From Photobacterium gaetbulicola Gung47 (lineage in GTDB: Bacteria; Pseudomonadota; Gammaproteobacteria; Enterobacterales; Vibrionaceae), in assembly GCA_000940995.1 (NCBI GenBank), contig CP005974.1, forward strand, positions 372,001-436,000: a stretch of DNA of 64,000 bases. The letters are read 5' to 3'. Numbering within the stretch: the stretch's first letter is position 1; each line of letters begins with the position of its first letter. The notes below the pieces were generated by a model that saw only the letters and a program-made list of their open reading frames with translations, did no database searches and was not told the origin of the DNA. A program made the position numbers and the translations under genes. Below are positions 25,748-33,732 of the stretch, in pieces.

Positions 25748-27495
25748 GATGATAACTCCTGAGATAGCACAGGGATTAAGCCAAGAACAGAATCAGTATC
25801 GTCCCAATTAGGGTGATAGCCTTCATCATCAAGCTTGGCTTGCGCTTTTTTGAGTAGTTTTCTGGCAATGTGGGGTAAGATTTTTTCTTCTATGAACACT
25901 ATGATATCTTCAAAGTTCTGGCGGTAGTGGCTGGCGTCGAGGTGTCGGTAGAGTGATTCCTCAATGCACGCCTTAAAACTAAGTAGGCACCAGATATCTG
26001 AGAGCGACTGAACGATGACCTGACTCGGACAGCCGAAACAACCGAGCAAATCAGCACAAGCCAATTTTTCCCCTTCACTTAGCAGCCCTTGTTTGAATGC
26101 TTTCCTTGTGTATTTTTCTGACTTCTCGCCAAAGGGAGTCGCGCAACTCGCCCCATTGGGCGTGCGACTTAAATCAGGCAGATTGATTTTGTTTTCTTCT
26201 TCTATGACCAAAACATCAATACCTAAATTGGTCTGCGCCTTTTTCGGGTTTACGCCACTTTTAATCTGCTCTTCTCGTATCGACATCGTATCTTGCATCA
26301 TGGCATTGTTGGTTATTCGGTTTCCTTCGCTATAGCTTCTCTTTCTCGTGTTAGGGGTATTGCCTAGCATGATGTCATTCATCATTTCGCCTTGGTGATA
26401 GGCGGTAATCTGTGCGCCCGTTTCACGAAAACGGCTAATCGTCGGGCGTAGTCTACGCCCCGTTTGGTCTGTGAAGGTAAAATGCTTTTCAACCCAGCCC
26501 CTTAGGAAAGGCTGAAGAATAGGGCCTTTCATTGGTGTGGCTTGCTGCGCAGCGACGGTTTGAAGCAGTGTGGCGTTTTTATCGGTTGATATTAATCGTG
26601 ACGCATTGAGTAAGTTGTCGAAGAAAGGCATGGCGTATTTCGGTATATCCAGCTCATGCTCACCCATCTCAACTTGAATGGTTTTGAACGCTCGGCGCTT
26701 AAATGCGGGCATGGTGTACCACGTTTCTCCTACTGACGTAGAGGCATTACTTGGCTGTGGTAACTGACATAAATCACTGGTGTTTGCGTAGGTGTAATAA
26801 GACAAAAGGTATGTGCCTGCGCACATCATTTTCGATATCGCAGCACATAGCTTATAGGTTTGACCTTTCCACGAGAAGGTCATGGTGGGTGTGTTTTTGT
26901 TAGCCTTGATATGCGTTTCGGGCGATTCAATAAATTGACGATAGGTTTGCTTGAACAGACTGCGAAGGAAGGGAAGCAGTTGGTTTAAATCACTGCGAGT
27001 ATAGGCTTCGAAAGGTTCGCTATCACTTTTATCCATCACTGTTATCGCGCTGAAATAGCTTGATGGACAATCCAAATAATCCCGAAATAGCACCAACATA
27101 GCAGAGTGATATCTTAGATAAGTAGAACGTTTCACAGTCCCTTGCATAACCCTAACATGCTGATGAGACATATAACCTTCCAGTGATTCTTGGCTAAAAG
27201 CTAACGCATTATTTAGGTCGCACCACCGGAGATATTGAGACAGTTGACTGTAATGCGTATACAGAGTCTTATGACTCTCTCCTTCTTCTATCCTTTCACA
27301 AAAACGGTCTTTGATTTGGAGCACAAAGCCTTCACGGTCGGCATCTTCAAATTGACCGCCTTGCTGAAGTGTTTTCGTGGCAGGCCAGTGCTTCACTAGT
27401 AAGCGATTAAAATCAGCGAAATGATGACTTTCAGTATTTAGTTGAAAACAAAGCTCTGGTTTCCAGCCGTGGAGGTATGAAACATTATTACTCAT
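25744..27495 (-). CDS. Recombinase-like protein with degenerate active site, second of trio
   Basis: A 583-residue protein in the middle of the recombinase operon. It has the shape of a tyrosine recombinase but weak catalytic boxes: the first arginine is replaced (YANTSDLCQL, about residue 240), the HxxR box reads SRFR (about 365), and the later His position reads Asn before NTRKRSY. It also has a C-terminal Cys-containing segment (CADLLGCFGCPSQ). A structural or regulatory partner is therefore likely. ATG 27495 overlaps the previous stop (ATGAGTAA) and follows AGGTGG; a GTG three codons earlier is the alternative. Confidence 0.65.
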   Translation of the reverse strand: MSNNVSYLHGWKPELCFQLNTESHHFADFNRLLVKHWPATKTLQQGGQFEDADREGFVLQIKDRFCERIEEGESHKTLYTHYSQLSQYLRWCDLNNALAFSQESLEGYMSHQHVRVMQGTVKRSTYLRYHSAMLVLFRDYLDCPSSYFSAITVMDKSDSEPFEAYTRSDLNQLLPFLRSLFKQTYRQFIESPETHIKANKNTPTMTFSWKGQTYKLCAAISKMMCAGTYLLSYYTYANTSDLCQLPQPSNASTSVGETWYTMPAFKRRAFKTIQVEMGEHELDIPKYAMPFFDNLLNASRLISTDKNATLLQTVAAQQATPMKGPILQPFLRGWVEKHFTFTDQTGRRLRPTISRFRETGAQITAYHQGEMMNDIMLGNTPNTRKRSYSEGNRITNNAMMQDTMSIREEQIKSGVNPKKAQTNLGIDVLVIEEENKINLPDLSRTPNGASCATPFGEKSEKYTRKAFKQGLLSEGEKLACADLLGCFGCPSQVIVQSLSDIWCLLSFKACIEESLYRHLDASHYRQNFEDIIVFIEEKILPHIARKLLKKAQAKLDDEGYHPNWDDTDSVLGLIPVLSQELSS

Positions 27496-28813
27496 CCTCA
27501 CCACCTAGCGCTTCGTGCATAATGGCATCCAAGATGCCAAATTTAACCTTGAATACTTCTTTGCGCTTCAAGAAGCGCAGGTACTTCCAAGTTGTGCTTT
27601 CATCCTTATGCCCCATCCAACCCATAAGAAGCTCCATACAATCGACAACGGGTAATTTAGCCTCTAGCAGGTCACTTAAGCGATAGGTGCCATAAGTGGC
27701 ACGTAAATCATGGAAACGATGGTTAAATGAAGGTTCTGCCTCTTTTATTTCTGCCCTGAACTCAACCCACCGAGCTTCAATGGACTTCCCCGTAGCAGGG
27801 TTACCTTGCTGGCTAATAAAAAGCGGTTCGTGGCGTTCACTGCGCTCTAGTATTTCAATGCTCTTCTGGGCAAAAGGAGGAGCGTCGCTATCCAACTGCT
27901 CAATTTTCTCGTTGAGCTTGGTGACACGCTTCAGGCGGCGCTCTGAAGTTCGATATTCATTTAGCGAGCGGAGCAGATCCGATGAAATCTCGACAGTCCG
28001 AGTTTTTAGGAACTTGGTTTGTACGCCTGTAGAGCGAGGGCATAACTGGATTTCTAGGCGATGTTGGCTCTCTGCAAGCGGTGTTGCGGTATCTAGTGCA
28101 TCTAGCGTTAGGGTTGCCACTTCCTCAACTCGCATGCCTGTATCCATCGCAAGCAAGGCTTGCAGGCGCAGCTCTTCAGATGTTTGCAGGAGGTGTCCGG
28201 TCAAAATGCTCAGGGCATCACGGCTTAACGGGGATAGCGGTCTGATGTTCTTGCTATCCGCATCCCTCGGTACTTTTATGCGTAAATCACTGGTCTCAAC
28301 AATGAAGGTTGGGGATATATGAGCAAGCATCCCCGTGTTCTGAACAGAGACAAACTCCATTTTGAAAGGGGCCTCTTTCTCATTTTTTATGCGTAGATAA
28401 CCATCGTGCATCAACCATTTATAGTAATTGACGATTTGGTTCATACGAACGCTGGCTGTGCTATGAGCAAGCTCGCCTTGCTTTATTTGCTTGAGCAGGT
28501 GAGAGCGGAACAGATAAGTCGGTTTGAGTCGTTTGACAGGTGGGAATTTATCCCAATGTAACCCCTTGTCCTCAAGAAACTGGTAGTAGGCACGTAGAGC
28601 TTGTGCGCAGGGAGATAGGTCTTCCGCCTTCTTTACGGCCTTGAGGTAAAACAGGTAGCTGTTGGCTTCGTGATTGAATACGCCATCTTGCGAAAAGAGT
28701 GTGGGCAGTGAACCGATATTGTCAGTGGTGGGTTTGCAATGGAATGTTCCATCATCCAGCTTTTTTAGCTCAGTCTCTTTGAAAACATCGCTGGAGTGTA
28801 CAAGGTACGTCAT
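27488..28813 (-). CDS. Tyrosine recombinase, first of trio (GmtY-like by position)
   Basis: A 441-residue integrase with a SAM-like core-binding N-terminus (about 40-140) and a complete catalytic domain: R228 in TGMRVEEVATL, a beta-hairpin lysine near 270, H368-x-x-R371 in HRFHDLRATYGT, H402 in GWMGHKDESTTWKYL and the predicted nucleophile Y411. It is the first gene of the operon, with an AGGA site before ATG 28813 and a near-consensus LexA box 20 bp upstream. It would cut and join the island ends. Family naming as a Gamma-Mobile-Trio recombinase is an inference. Confidence 0.78.
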   Translation of the reverse strand: MTYLVHSSDVFKETELKKLDDGTFHCKPTTDNIGSLPTLFSQDGVFNHEANSYLFYLKAVKKAEDLSPCAQALRAYYQFLEDKGLHWDKFPPVKRLKPTYLFRSHLLKQIKQGELAHSTASVRMNQIVNYYKWLMHDGYLRIKNEKEAPFKMEFVSVQNTGMLAHISPTFIVETSDLRIKVPRDADSKNIRPLSPLSRDALSILTGHLLQTSEELRLQALLAMDTGMRVEEVATLTLDALDTATPLAESQHRLEIQLCPRSTGVQTKFLKTRTVEISSDLLRSLNEYRTSERRLKRVTKLNEKIEQLDSDAPPFAQKSIEILERSERHEPLFISQQGNPATGKSIEARWVEFRAEIKEAEPSFNHRFHDLRATYGTYRLSDLLEAKLPVVDCMELLMGWMGHKDESTTWKYLRFLKRKEVFKVKFGILDAIMHEALGGEDE

Positions 28814-28832
28814 AAATTATCCTGAAAAATAT

Positions 28833-28852
28833 CACTGTCCATATATACAGTA
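28833..28852 (-). promoter_or_regulatory. Near-consensus LexA box in the recombinase operon promoter
   Basis: CTGTCCATATATACAG (28835-28850) with flanking CA and TA matches the consensus TACTGTATATATATACAGTA at 17 of 20 positions, including both CTGT and ACAG ends. It also sits inside a larger perfect dyad, CACTGTCCATA-N7-TATGGACAGTG (28833-28861). It is 20 bp upstream of the first recombinase start, so LexA bound here should block transcription of the trio until DNA damage. Confidence 0.8.
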
Positions 28853-28870
28853 TGGACAGTGATTGATTAT

Positions 28871-28885
28871 TTTCCAGATTTATTT
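28871..28885 (-). repeat. Right terminal inverted repeat of the island
   Basis: TTTCCAGATTTATTT, the exact reverse complement of 16269-16283. It lies 26 bp from the gor stop codon and between the LexA box and gor, as expected for an element end just behind its recombinase promoter. A short dyad GTGTAAG/CTACAC (about 28889-28911) lies outside it. Confidence 0.7.
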
Positions 28886-28910
28886 ACGTGTGTAAGATGC
28901 TTTTCCTACA

Positions 28911-30269
28911 CTAACCCCTCATGGTAACGAACTCTTCAGAGCCCGTAGGGTGGATAGCCACTACTGAGTCAAAGTCTGCTTTGGTCGCGCCCATCTTCAT
29001 CGCAACGCCGAAGCCTTGGATCATCTCGTCGACGGTGTAGCCGATGCCGTGCAGGCCAACGACTTTCTCGTCAGGGCCGGCACAAACCAGTTTCATCTTG
29101 CATGGCTGGCGGTGTGAGGTCACAGCGGTGTACATGGCAGTAAAGCCAGATTTGTAGACCTTGACGTTTTCCTCGCCGTACTCGGCGATGGCTTCAGGCT
29201 CGCTCAGGCCGATCGTGCCGATTGGCGGGTGGCTGAACACCACGGTTGGCACCAGTTTGTAGTCCATCTTGGCTTCTGGCTTGTTGTTGAACAGGCGTTC
29301 AGACAGTTGGCGACCGGCCTTAACCGCCACAGGCGTTAGTTCGATACCACCTTCCATGATGTCACCAACACAGTAGATGCCATCGACATTGGTACGCTGG
29401 TACTCGTCAACCTTGATGTAGCCGCGATCGTTGGTCTCAACACCAGTCGCTGCTAGGTTGATCTTGTCAGTCGTTGGGTTACGGCCGATAGCCCAGATCA
29501 ATACATCGGTGTTGTGCGATTCGCCGTTTTCGAAATGCAGGGTAACTGAGCCGTCAGCTTCTTTAACCACTTCTTTCGGTACGCTGTGGGTGTGCAGTGT
29601 TGGGCCTTCTTTGTCCATCACCTCAACCAAGGTCTCAATGATCATTGGGTCGAAGCTGCGAAGTGGTGACTCTTTACGCACGAACAGGTGGGTATCGGTA
29701 CCCAGCGCGCTCAGTACGCCAGCGATCTCGACTGCAATGTAGCCAGCACCAACAACCGCCGTACGCTTAGGCTGCTCGTTTAGCTCGAAGAAGCCGTTAG
29801 AATCGATACCGTGCTCGGCACCCGGTACGTTCGGGATAGTTGGCTCACCACCTACGGCGATCAGGATGTGATCTGCAGTGTAGTGCTCGCCGTTGACTTC
29901 GATAGTCTTCGCGTCAACGAACTTGGCAAAACCGTTGATCACTTCAATTTTGTTATTGCCCAGCACGTTGTCGTAAGCGGTGTGGATACGGCTGATGTAA
30001 GCTTCGCGGCTCTCGACCAGCTTGCTCCAGTCAAAGCCTTTAACGTCAACGTCAAAACCGTAGTCTTTGGCGTAAAGGTGCATAGCTTCAGCAATTTGGG
30101 CACCGTGCCACATCACTTTCTTCGGCACGCAACCGACGTTGACACAGGTACCACCCAGTGCCTTGGCTTCGACCAGTGCCACCTTGGCACCGTACATAGC
30201 CGCACGGTTTGCCGAAGCAATACCGCCACTGCCGCCGCCGATACAGATGTAATCAAAATGCTTTGCCAT
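28911..30269 (-). CDS. gor: Glutathione-disulfide reductase
   Basis: FAD flavoenzyme that reduces glutathione disulfide with NADPH and keeps the cytosolic thiol pool reduced. The protein is 452 residues. The FAD motif GGGSGG is at 11-16, the redox-active pair C42-VNVG-C47, the NADPH fold VVGAGYIAVEIAGVL, and the active-site H440 in IHPTGSEEF. The frame stays open to 30380, but ATG 30269 gives MAKHFDYICIGGG, has a GGAG site and matches the E. coli length (450). The C-terminus reads VTMRG instead of the usual VTMR end; the extra codon lies next to the island junction. Confidence 0.96.
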   Translation of the reverse strand: MAKHFDYICIGGGSGGIASANRAAMYGAKVALVEAKALGGTCVNVGCVPKKVMWHGAQIAEAMHLYAKDYGFDVDVKGFDWSKLVESREAYISRIHTAYDNVLGNNKIEVINGFAKFVDAKTIEVNGEHYTADHILIAVGGEPTIPNVPGAEHGIDSNGFFELNEQPKRTAVVGAGYIAVEIAGVLSALGTDTHLFVRKESPLRSFDPMIIETLVEVMDKEGPTLHTHSVPKEVVKEADGSVTLHFENGESHNTDVLIWAIGRNPTTDKINLAATGVETNDRGYIKVDEYQRTNVDGIYCVGDIMEGGIELTPVAVKAGRQLSERLFNNKPEAKMDYKLVPTVVFSHPPIGTIGLSEPEAIAEYGEENVKVYKSGFTAMYTAVTSHRQPCKMKLVCAGPDEKVVGLHGIGYTVDEMIQGFGVAMKMGATKADFDSVVAIHPTGSEEFVTMRG

Positions 30270-30390
30270 GACTTTACTCCAATGTTTTTTTGATTTGGTT
30301 ACAGCTCCAGCTGTGTTAGCCCTAGTGTAATCAAGAATGGGAAGAGTTACGAGAGGGGGAGTTAGAGAAAGTTGGAACAAAAAATATCAG

Positions 30391-30420
30391 CACAAAAAAG
30401 GCGGGAAATCCCCGCCTTAC
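30391..30420 (-). terminator. Rho-independent terminator of rlmJ
   Basis: AAGGCGGG/CCCGCCTT stem with a five-base loop; TTTTTTGTG follows on the minus strand. It lies 25 bp after the rlmJ stop. Confidence 0.88.
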
Positions 30421-30444
30421 AAGTTGTTAGCGGAAAATCACCGC

Positions 30445-31284
30445 TTATTCCGGGACGATCCATTCTAGCTTGTAGTGACCGTGATTCGGCGCGATGGCCT
30501 CTTTTAGCCAAGGCAAAATCGCTTGCATCTGGCTTTCCAGTTTCCACGGCGGGTTGATCACGATCATCCCCGAGGCGGTCATGCCGCGCTCCTCGGTATC
30601 TGGCTCAACACCCAGTTCGATTTGCAGAATCTTGCGGATCCCCAGCTCTTCCAGCCCCTTGAGCATCTTGTCGATATTCTCGCGGTAAACCACCGGATAC
30701 CAGATGGCGTAGGTACCGGTTGCCCAGCGTTTGTGGCTTTCTTTGATCGCTTTGACCACATCCATGTATTCATGCTTGAGCTCGTACGGTGGGTCGATCA
30801 GTACCACGCCGCGGCGCTCTTTCGGTGGCAGGCTGCCCTTGAGGCGGGCAAAGGCATCTTCTTTGTAGATGCGGACCTGGCGGTCACCGCGGAATTCCTG
30901 CAGCAGCAGCGGGAAGTCACTCGGGTGCAGTTCGGTCAATACCATGCGATCCTGCTCGCGGATCTGGGCGCGGGCGACCTTCGGTGAGCCTGGGTAGTAG
31001 CGCAGTTCGTCACCGTTGTTCAGTACCTTGATAGCATCGATATAGCTGGCAACCTCTGCCGGGATATCGTCACGCTGCCAGATCCGGGCAATACCTTGCT
31101 TGAATTCGCCGGTTTTTTCGCTGCGCTCATCCTGAAGGTCGTAACGGCCGACACCGGAGTGGGTATCGTGGTAAACGAAGGGCTTGTCCTTCTGTTTCAG
31201 GGCATCCAGGATCAGGCTCTGGACAATGTGCTTGACCACATCGGCATGGTTGCCGGCATGGAAACTATGGCGGTAGCTCAGCAT
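30445..31284 (-). CDS. rlmJ: 23S rRNA (adenine-2030-N6)-methyltransferase RlmJ
   Basis: SAM-dependent methyltransferase that makes m6A2030 in 23S rRNA. The 279-residue protein (E. coli 280) starts with the family hallmark MLSYRHSFHAGNHADVVKH. It has the amino-methyltransferase catalytic motif LIDPPYE (about residues 164-170) and the GVGRYDL stretch. It lies next to gor as in E. coli (yhiR-gor) and is divergent from prlC, which is also the E. coli order. Confidence 0.96.
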   Translation of the reverse strand: MLSYRHSFHAGNHADVVKHIVQSLILDALKQKDKPFVYHDTHSGVGRYDLQDERSEKTGEFKQGIARIWQRDDIPAEVASYIDAIKVLNNGDELRYYPGSPKVARAQIREQDRMVLTELHPSDFPLLLQEFRGDRQVRIYKEDAFARLKGSLPPKERRGVVLIDPPYELKHEYMDVVKAIKESHKRWATGTYAIWYPVVYRENIDKMLKGLEELGIRKILQIELGVEPDTEERGMTASGMIVINPPWKLESQMQAILPWLKEAIAPNHGHYKLEWIVPE

Positions 31285-31494
31285 GGCTGGGATCTCGACA
31301 GAATAGGGATAATTAGGGCCAGTATTATCGCCAATTGGCTGCGAATAGCCAGTAGGAGTGACGACTTTCCGTCGTCGGTGATGCGATCTAGTTTACTATT
31401 AGAAAGTAAGTTGACGATTTAGCATGATGAAAGGATTGAATTTAGCCTCCCCAAGACGCATTTATTAATGGATAACTAATTTAAGGAATTGCGC

Positions 31495-33537
31495 ATGACT
31501 AACCCATTACTTTCGATGACGGGCCTGCCGCCGTTTTCGCTTATCAAGCCAGAGCATGTCAAACCTGCCGTTGAGCAGGCGATTGCCGACTGCCGCGCGG
31601 CTGTGGAGCAGGTGCTGGCAGCTGATATCGCACCAAGCTGGGAAACTATCTGCGTACCGCTGGCTGAAACGGACGATCGTTTGAGCCGCATCTGGTCGCC
31701 AGTCGGCCACCTCAACGCAGTGAAGAACAGCAACGAGCTGCGCGAAGCCTATGAGAGCTGCCTGCCGATGCTGTCGGATTACGGCACCTGGGTTGGTCAG
31801 CACAAGGGCCTGTATGAAGCATTCAAGGCGATCAAGGTCGATGACAGTTTTGCCAAGCTGAGTCAGGCCCAGCAAAAGTCGATCACCGATGCGCTTAAAG
31901 AGTTCGAGCTGTCGGGTATCGGCCTGCCAGCTAAAGAGCAGCATCGCTACGGGGAGATCAGCAAGCGCCTGTCAGAGCTGTCTTCCACGTTCAGCAATAA
32001 CGTGCTGGATGCCACCATGGGCTGGAGCAAGCTGGTGAGCGATGAAGCCGAGCTGGACGGTTTGCCTGAGTCGGCCTTGCAGGCGGCCAAAGCAGCGGCA
32101 GAAGCCAAGGAGCAGGAAGGCTACCTGTTCACCTTAGATATTCCGTCTTACCTGCCGGTGATGACATACTGTGACAACCGTGAACTGCGCCAGGAGATGT
32201 ACGAAGCGTTTGTCACCCGAGCCTCCGATCGCGGGCCGAATGCCGGCAAGTGGGACAACAGTGAAATTATCGCCGAGAAGCTTAAGCTGACCCATGAAAT
32301 TGCCCGTCTGCTGGGCTTCAATACTTACAGCGAAAAATCTCTGGCGACCAAGATGGCGGAATCAACCGATCAGGTGCTGGGTTTCTTGAACGATCTGGCC
32401 AATCGCGCCAAGCCGCAGGGCGAGCGTGAAGTGGCCGAGCTGCGTGAGTATGCCAGCACCGAGTTTGGCGCCGAAGATCTGGAACCGTGGGATTTTGCTT
32501 TCTACGCCGAGAAGCTCAAGCAGCACCGCTACAGCATATCCGACGAGCAGTTGCGTCCGTATTTCCCGGAGCAGAAAGTGGTCGCCGGCCTGTTCGAAGT
32601 GCTCAAGCGTGTCTTCGGCATGGACGTCAAAGAGCGCAAGGGGGTGGATACCTGGCACGAGTCGGTCAAGTTCTACGATATCTTTGATGGCGAAGGGCTG
32701 CTGCGCGGTAGTTTCTACCTGGACTTGTATGCCCGCGAGCATAAACGAGGTGGTGCCTGGATGGACGAGTGCATGGTCCGCCGTACTCGTCAGGATGGCA
32801 CTATGCAGATGCCAGTAGCTTACCTGACCTGCAACTTCAACAAGCCGGTGGGCGATAAGCCAGCATTGTTTACCCATGACGAGGTGGTCACCCTGTTCCA
32901 CGAAACCGGCCACGGTATCCACCACATGCTGACCCAGGTCGAGGTGCCGGCGGTGTCGGGGATCAACGGCGTGCCTTGGGACGCGGTCGAGCTGCCGAGC
33001 CAGTTCCTGGAAAACTGGTGCTGGGAAGAAGAAGCATTGGCCTTTATCTCAGGCCATTACGAAACCGGTGAGCCGCTGCCAAAAGAGATGCTGGACAAGA
33101 TGCTGGCAGCCAAGAACTTCCAGTCGGCGATGGGTATCCTGCGCCAGCTTGAGTTCGGCCTGTTCGACTTTAGTTTGTATACCGATTATGACCCAGAATC
33201 CGGTGCCAAGGTGCTGGAAACACTGGCAGAGATCAAGTCCCGCGTATCGGTGGTACCCAGCCCGGAGTGGGGCCGTTTCCCGCACAGCTTCAGCCATATC
33301 TTCGCTGGCGGCTACAGTGCCGGTTACTACAGCTACCTGTGGGCCGAAGTCCTGTCGGCAGATGCGTATTCGCGTTTCGAGGAAGAAGGGATTTTCAACA
33401 CCCAGACCGGGGCTGACTTCCTGGACTGCATTCTTGAGCGTGGCGGCAGCGAGGAGCCGATGGACTTGTTCAAGCGCTTCCGTGGCCGTGAACCGCAGAT
33501 CGATGCATTGCTACGCCATAGCGGTATCACCGGATAA
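31495..33537 (+). CDS. prlC: Oligopeptidase A
   Basis: Cytoplasmic M3 zinc metallopeptidase that degrades short peptides, including cleaved signal peptides. The 680 residues equal the E. coli length. The zinc motif H469-E470-T-G-H473 is in LFHETGHGIHHML and a distal Glu lies in ENWCWEEEAL. ATG 31495 follows AAGGA with a seven-base spacing and gives MTNPLLSM, like E. coli MTNPLL; an in-frame TTG six bases earlier is less likely. A terminator follows 150 bp downstream. Confidence 0.96.
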   Translation: MTNPLLSMTGLPPFSLIKPEHVKPAVEQAIADCRAAVEQVLAADIAPSWETICVPLAETDDRLSRIWSPVGHLNAVKNSNELREAYESCLPMLSDYGTWVGQHKGLYEAFKAIKVDDSFAKLSQAQQKSITDALKEFELSGIGLPAKEQHRYGEISKRLSELSSTFSNNVLDATMGWSKLVSDEAELDGLPESALQAAKAAAEAKEQEGYLFTLDIPSYLPVMTYCDNRELRQEMYEAFVTRASDRGPNAGKWDNSEIIAEKLKLTHEIARLLGFNTYSEKSLATKMAESTDQVLGFLNDLANRAKPQGEREVAELREYASTEFGAEDLEPWDFAFYAEKLKQHRYSISDEQLRPYFPEQKVVAGLFEVLKRVFGMDVKERKGVDTWHESVKFYDIFDGEGLLRGSFYLDLYAREHKRGGAWMDECMVRRTRQDGTMQMPVAYLTCNFNKPVGDKPALFTHDEVVTLFHETGHGIHHMLTQVEVPAVSGINGVPWDAVELPSQFLENWCWEEEALAFISGHYETGEPLPKEMLDKMLAAKNFQSAMGILRQLEFGLFDFSLYTDYDPESGAKVLETLAEIKSRVSVVPSPEWGRFPHSFSHIFAGGYSAGYYSYLWAEVLSADAYSRFEEEGIFNTQTGADFLDCILERGGSEEPMDLFKRFRGREPQIDALLRHSGITG

Positions 33538-33687
33538 TGAACTGATTGGGCTGGTTACTTCTTCCCAGCCCTGCATCGGACATGCTCATTGATAATTATC
33601 AACTCCGCGTGTCCTCTTTGCTCTGGGATGAAGTTCCTTCGCCGAATCAGCCATTATGCATACATAAATATTTGTTAGCGATAGATA

Positions 33688-33718
33688 ATAAAAAAGCACC
33701 CCGCGGGGTGCTTTTTTT
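33688..33718. terminator. Rho-independent terminator between convergent prlC and gppA
   Basis: AAGCACCCC-GC-GGGGTGCTT stem bordered by an A-run on the left and a T-run on the right, so it can stop transcripts from both directions. Confidence 0.9.
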
Positions 33719-33732
33719 ATAGGTGGTACATG

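Larger units (their letters stand above)
16269..28885. mobile_element. Integrated island with tyrosine-recombinase trio (recombinase-in-trio / Gamma-Mobile-Trio type)
   Basis: About 12.6 kb of visibly AT-richer DNA between the YjiH gene and gor, bounded by a perfect 15-bp inverted repeat (AAATAAATCTGGAAA at 16269-16283 and its reverse complement at 28871-28885). It carries an operon of three overlapping tyrosine-recombinase-like genes plus a small coiled-coil gene, a RloC-like ATPase/nuclease, a small unknown gene and an IS21 insertion. The exact junctions may lie a few tens of bases outside the repeats. The resemblance to Gamma-Mobile-Trio islands of vibrios is my recollection of that family and is not proven here. 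Confidence 0.75.

Noticed and set aside
28833..28861. Inverted repeat considered as the island attachment site
   Set aside because: It matches the LexA consensus and lies inside the recombinase promoter, inward of the terminal repeat, so an operator is the better reading.
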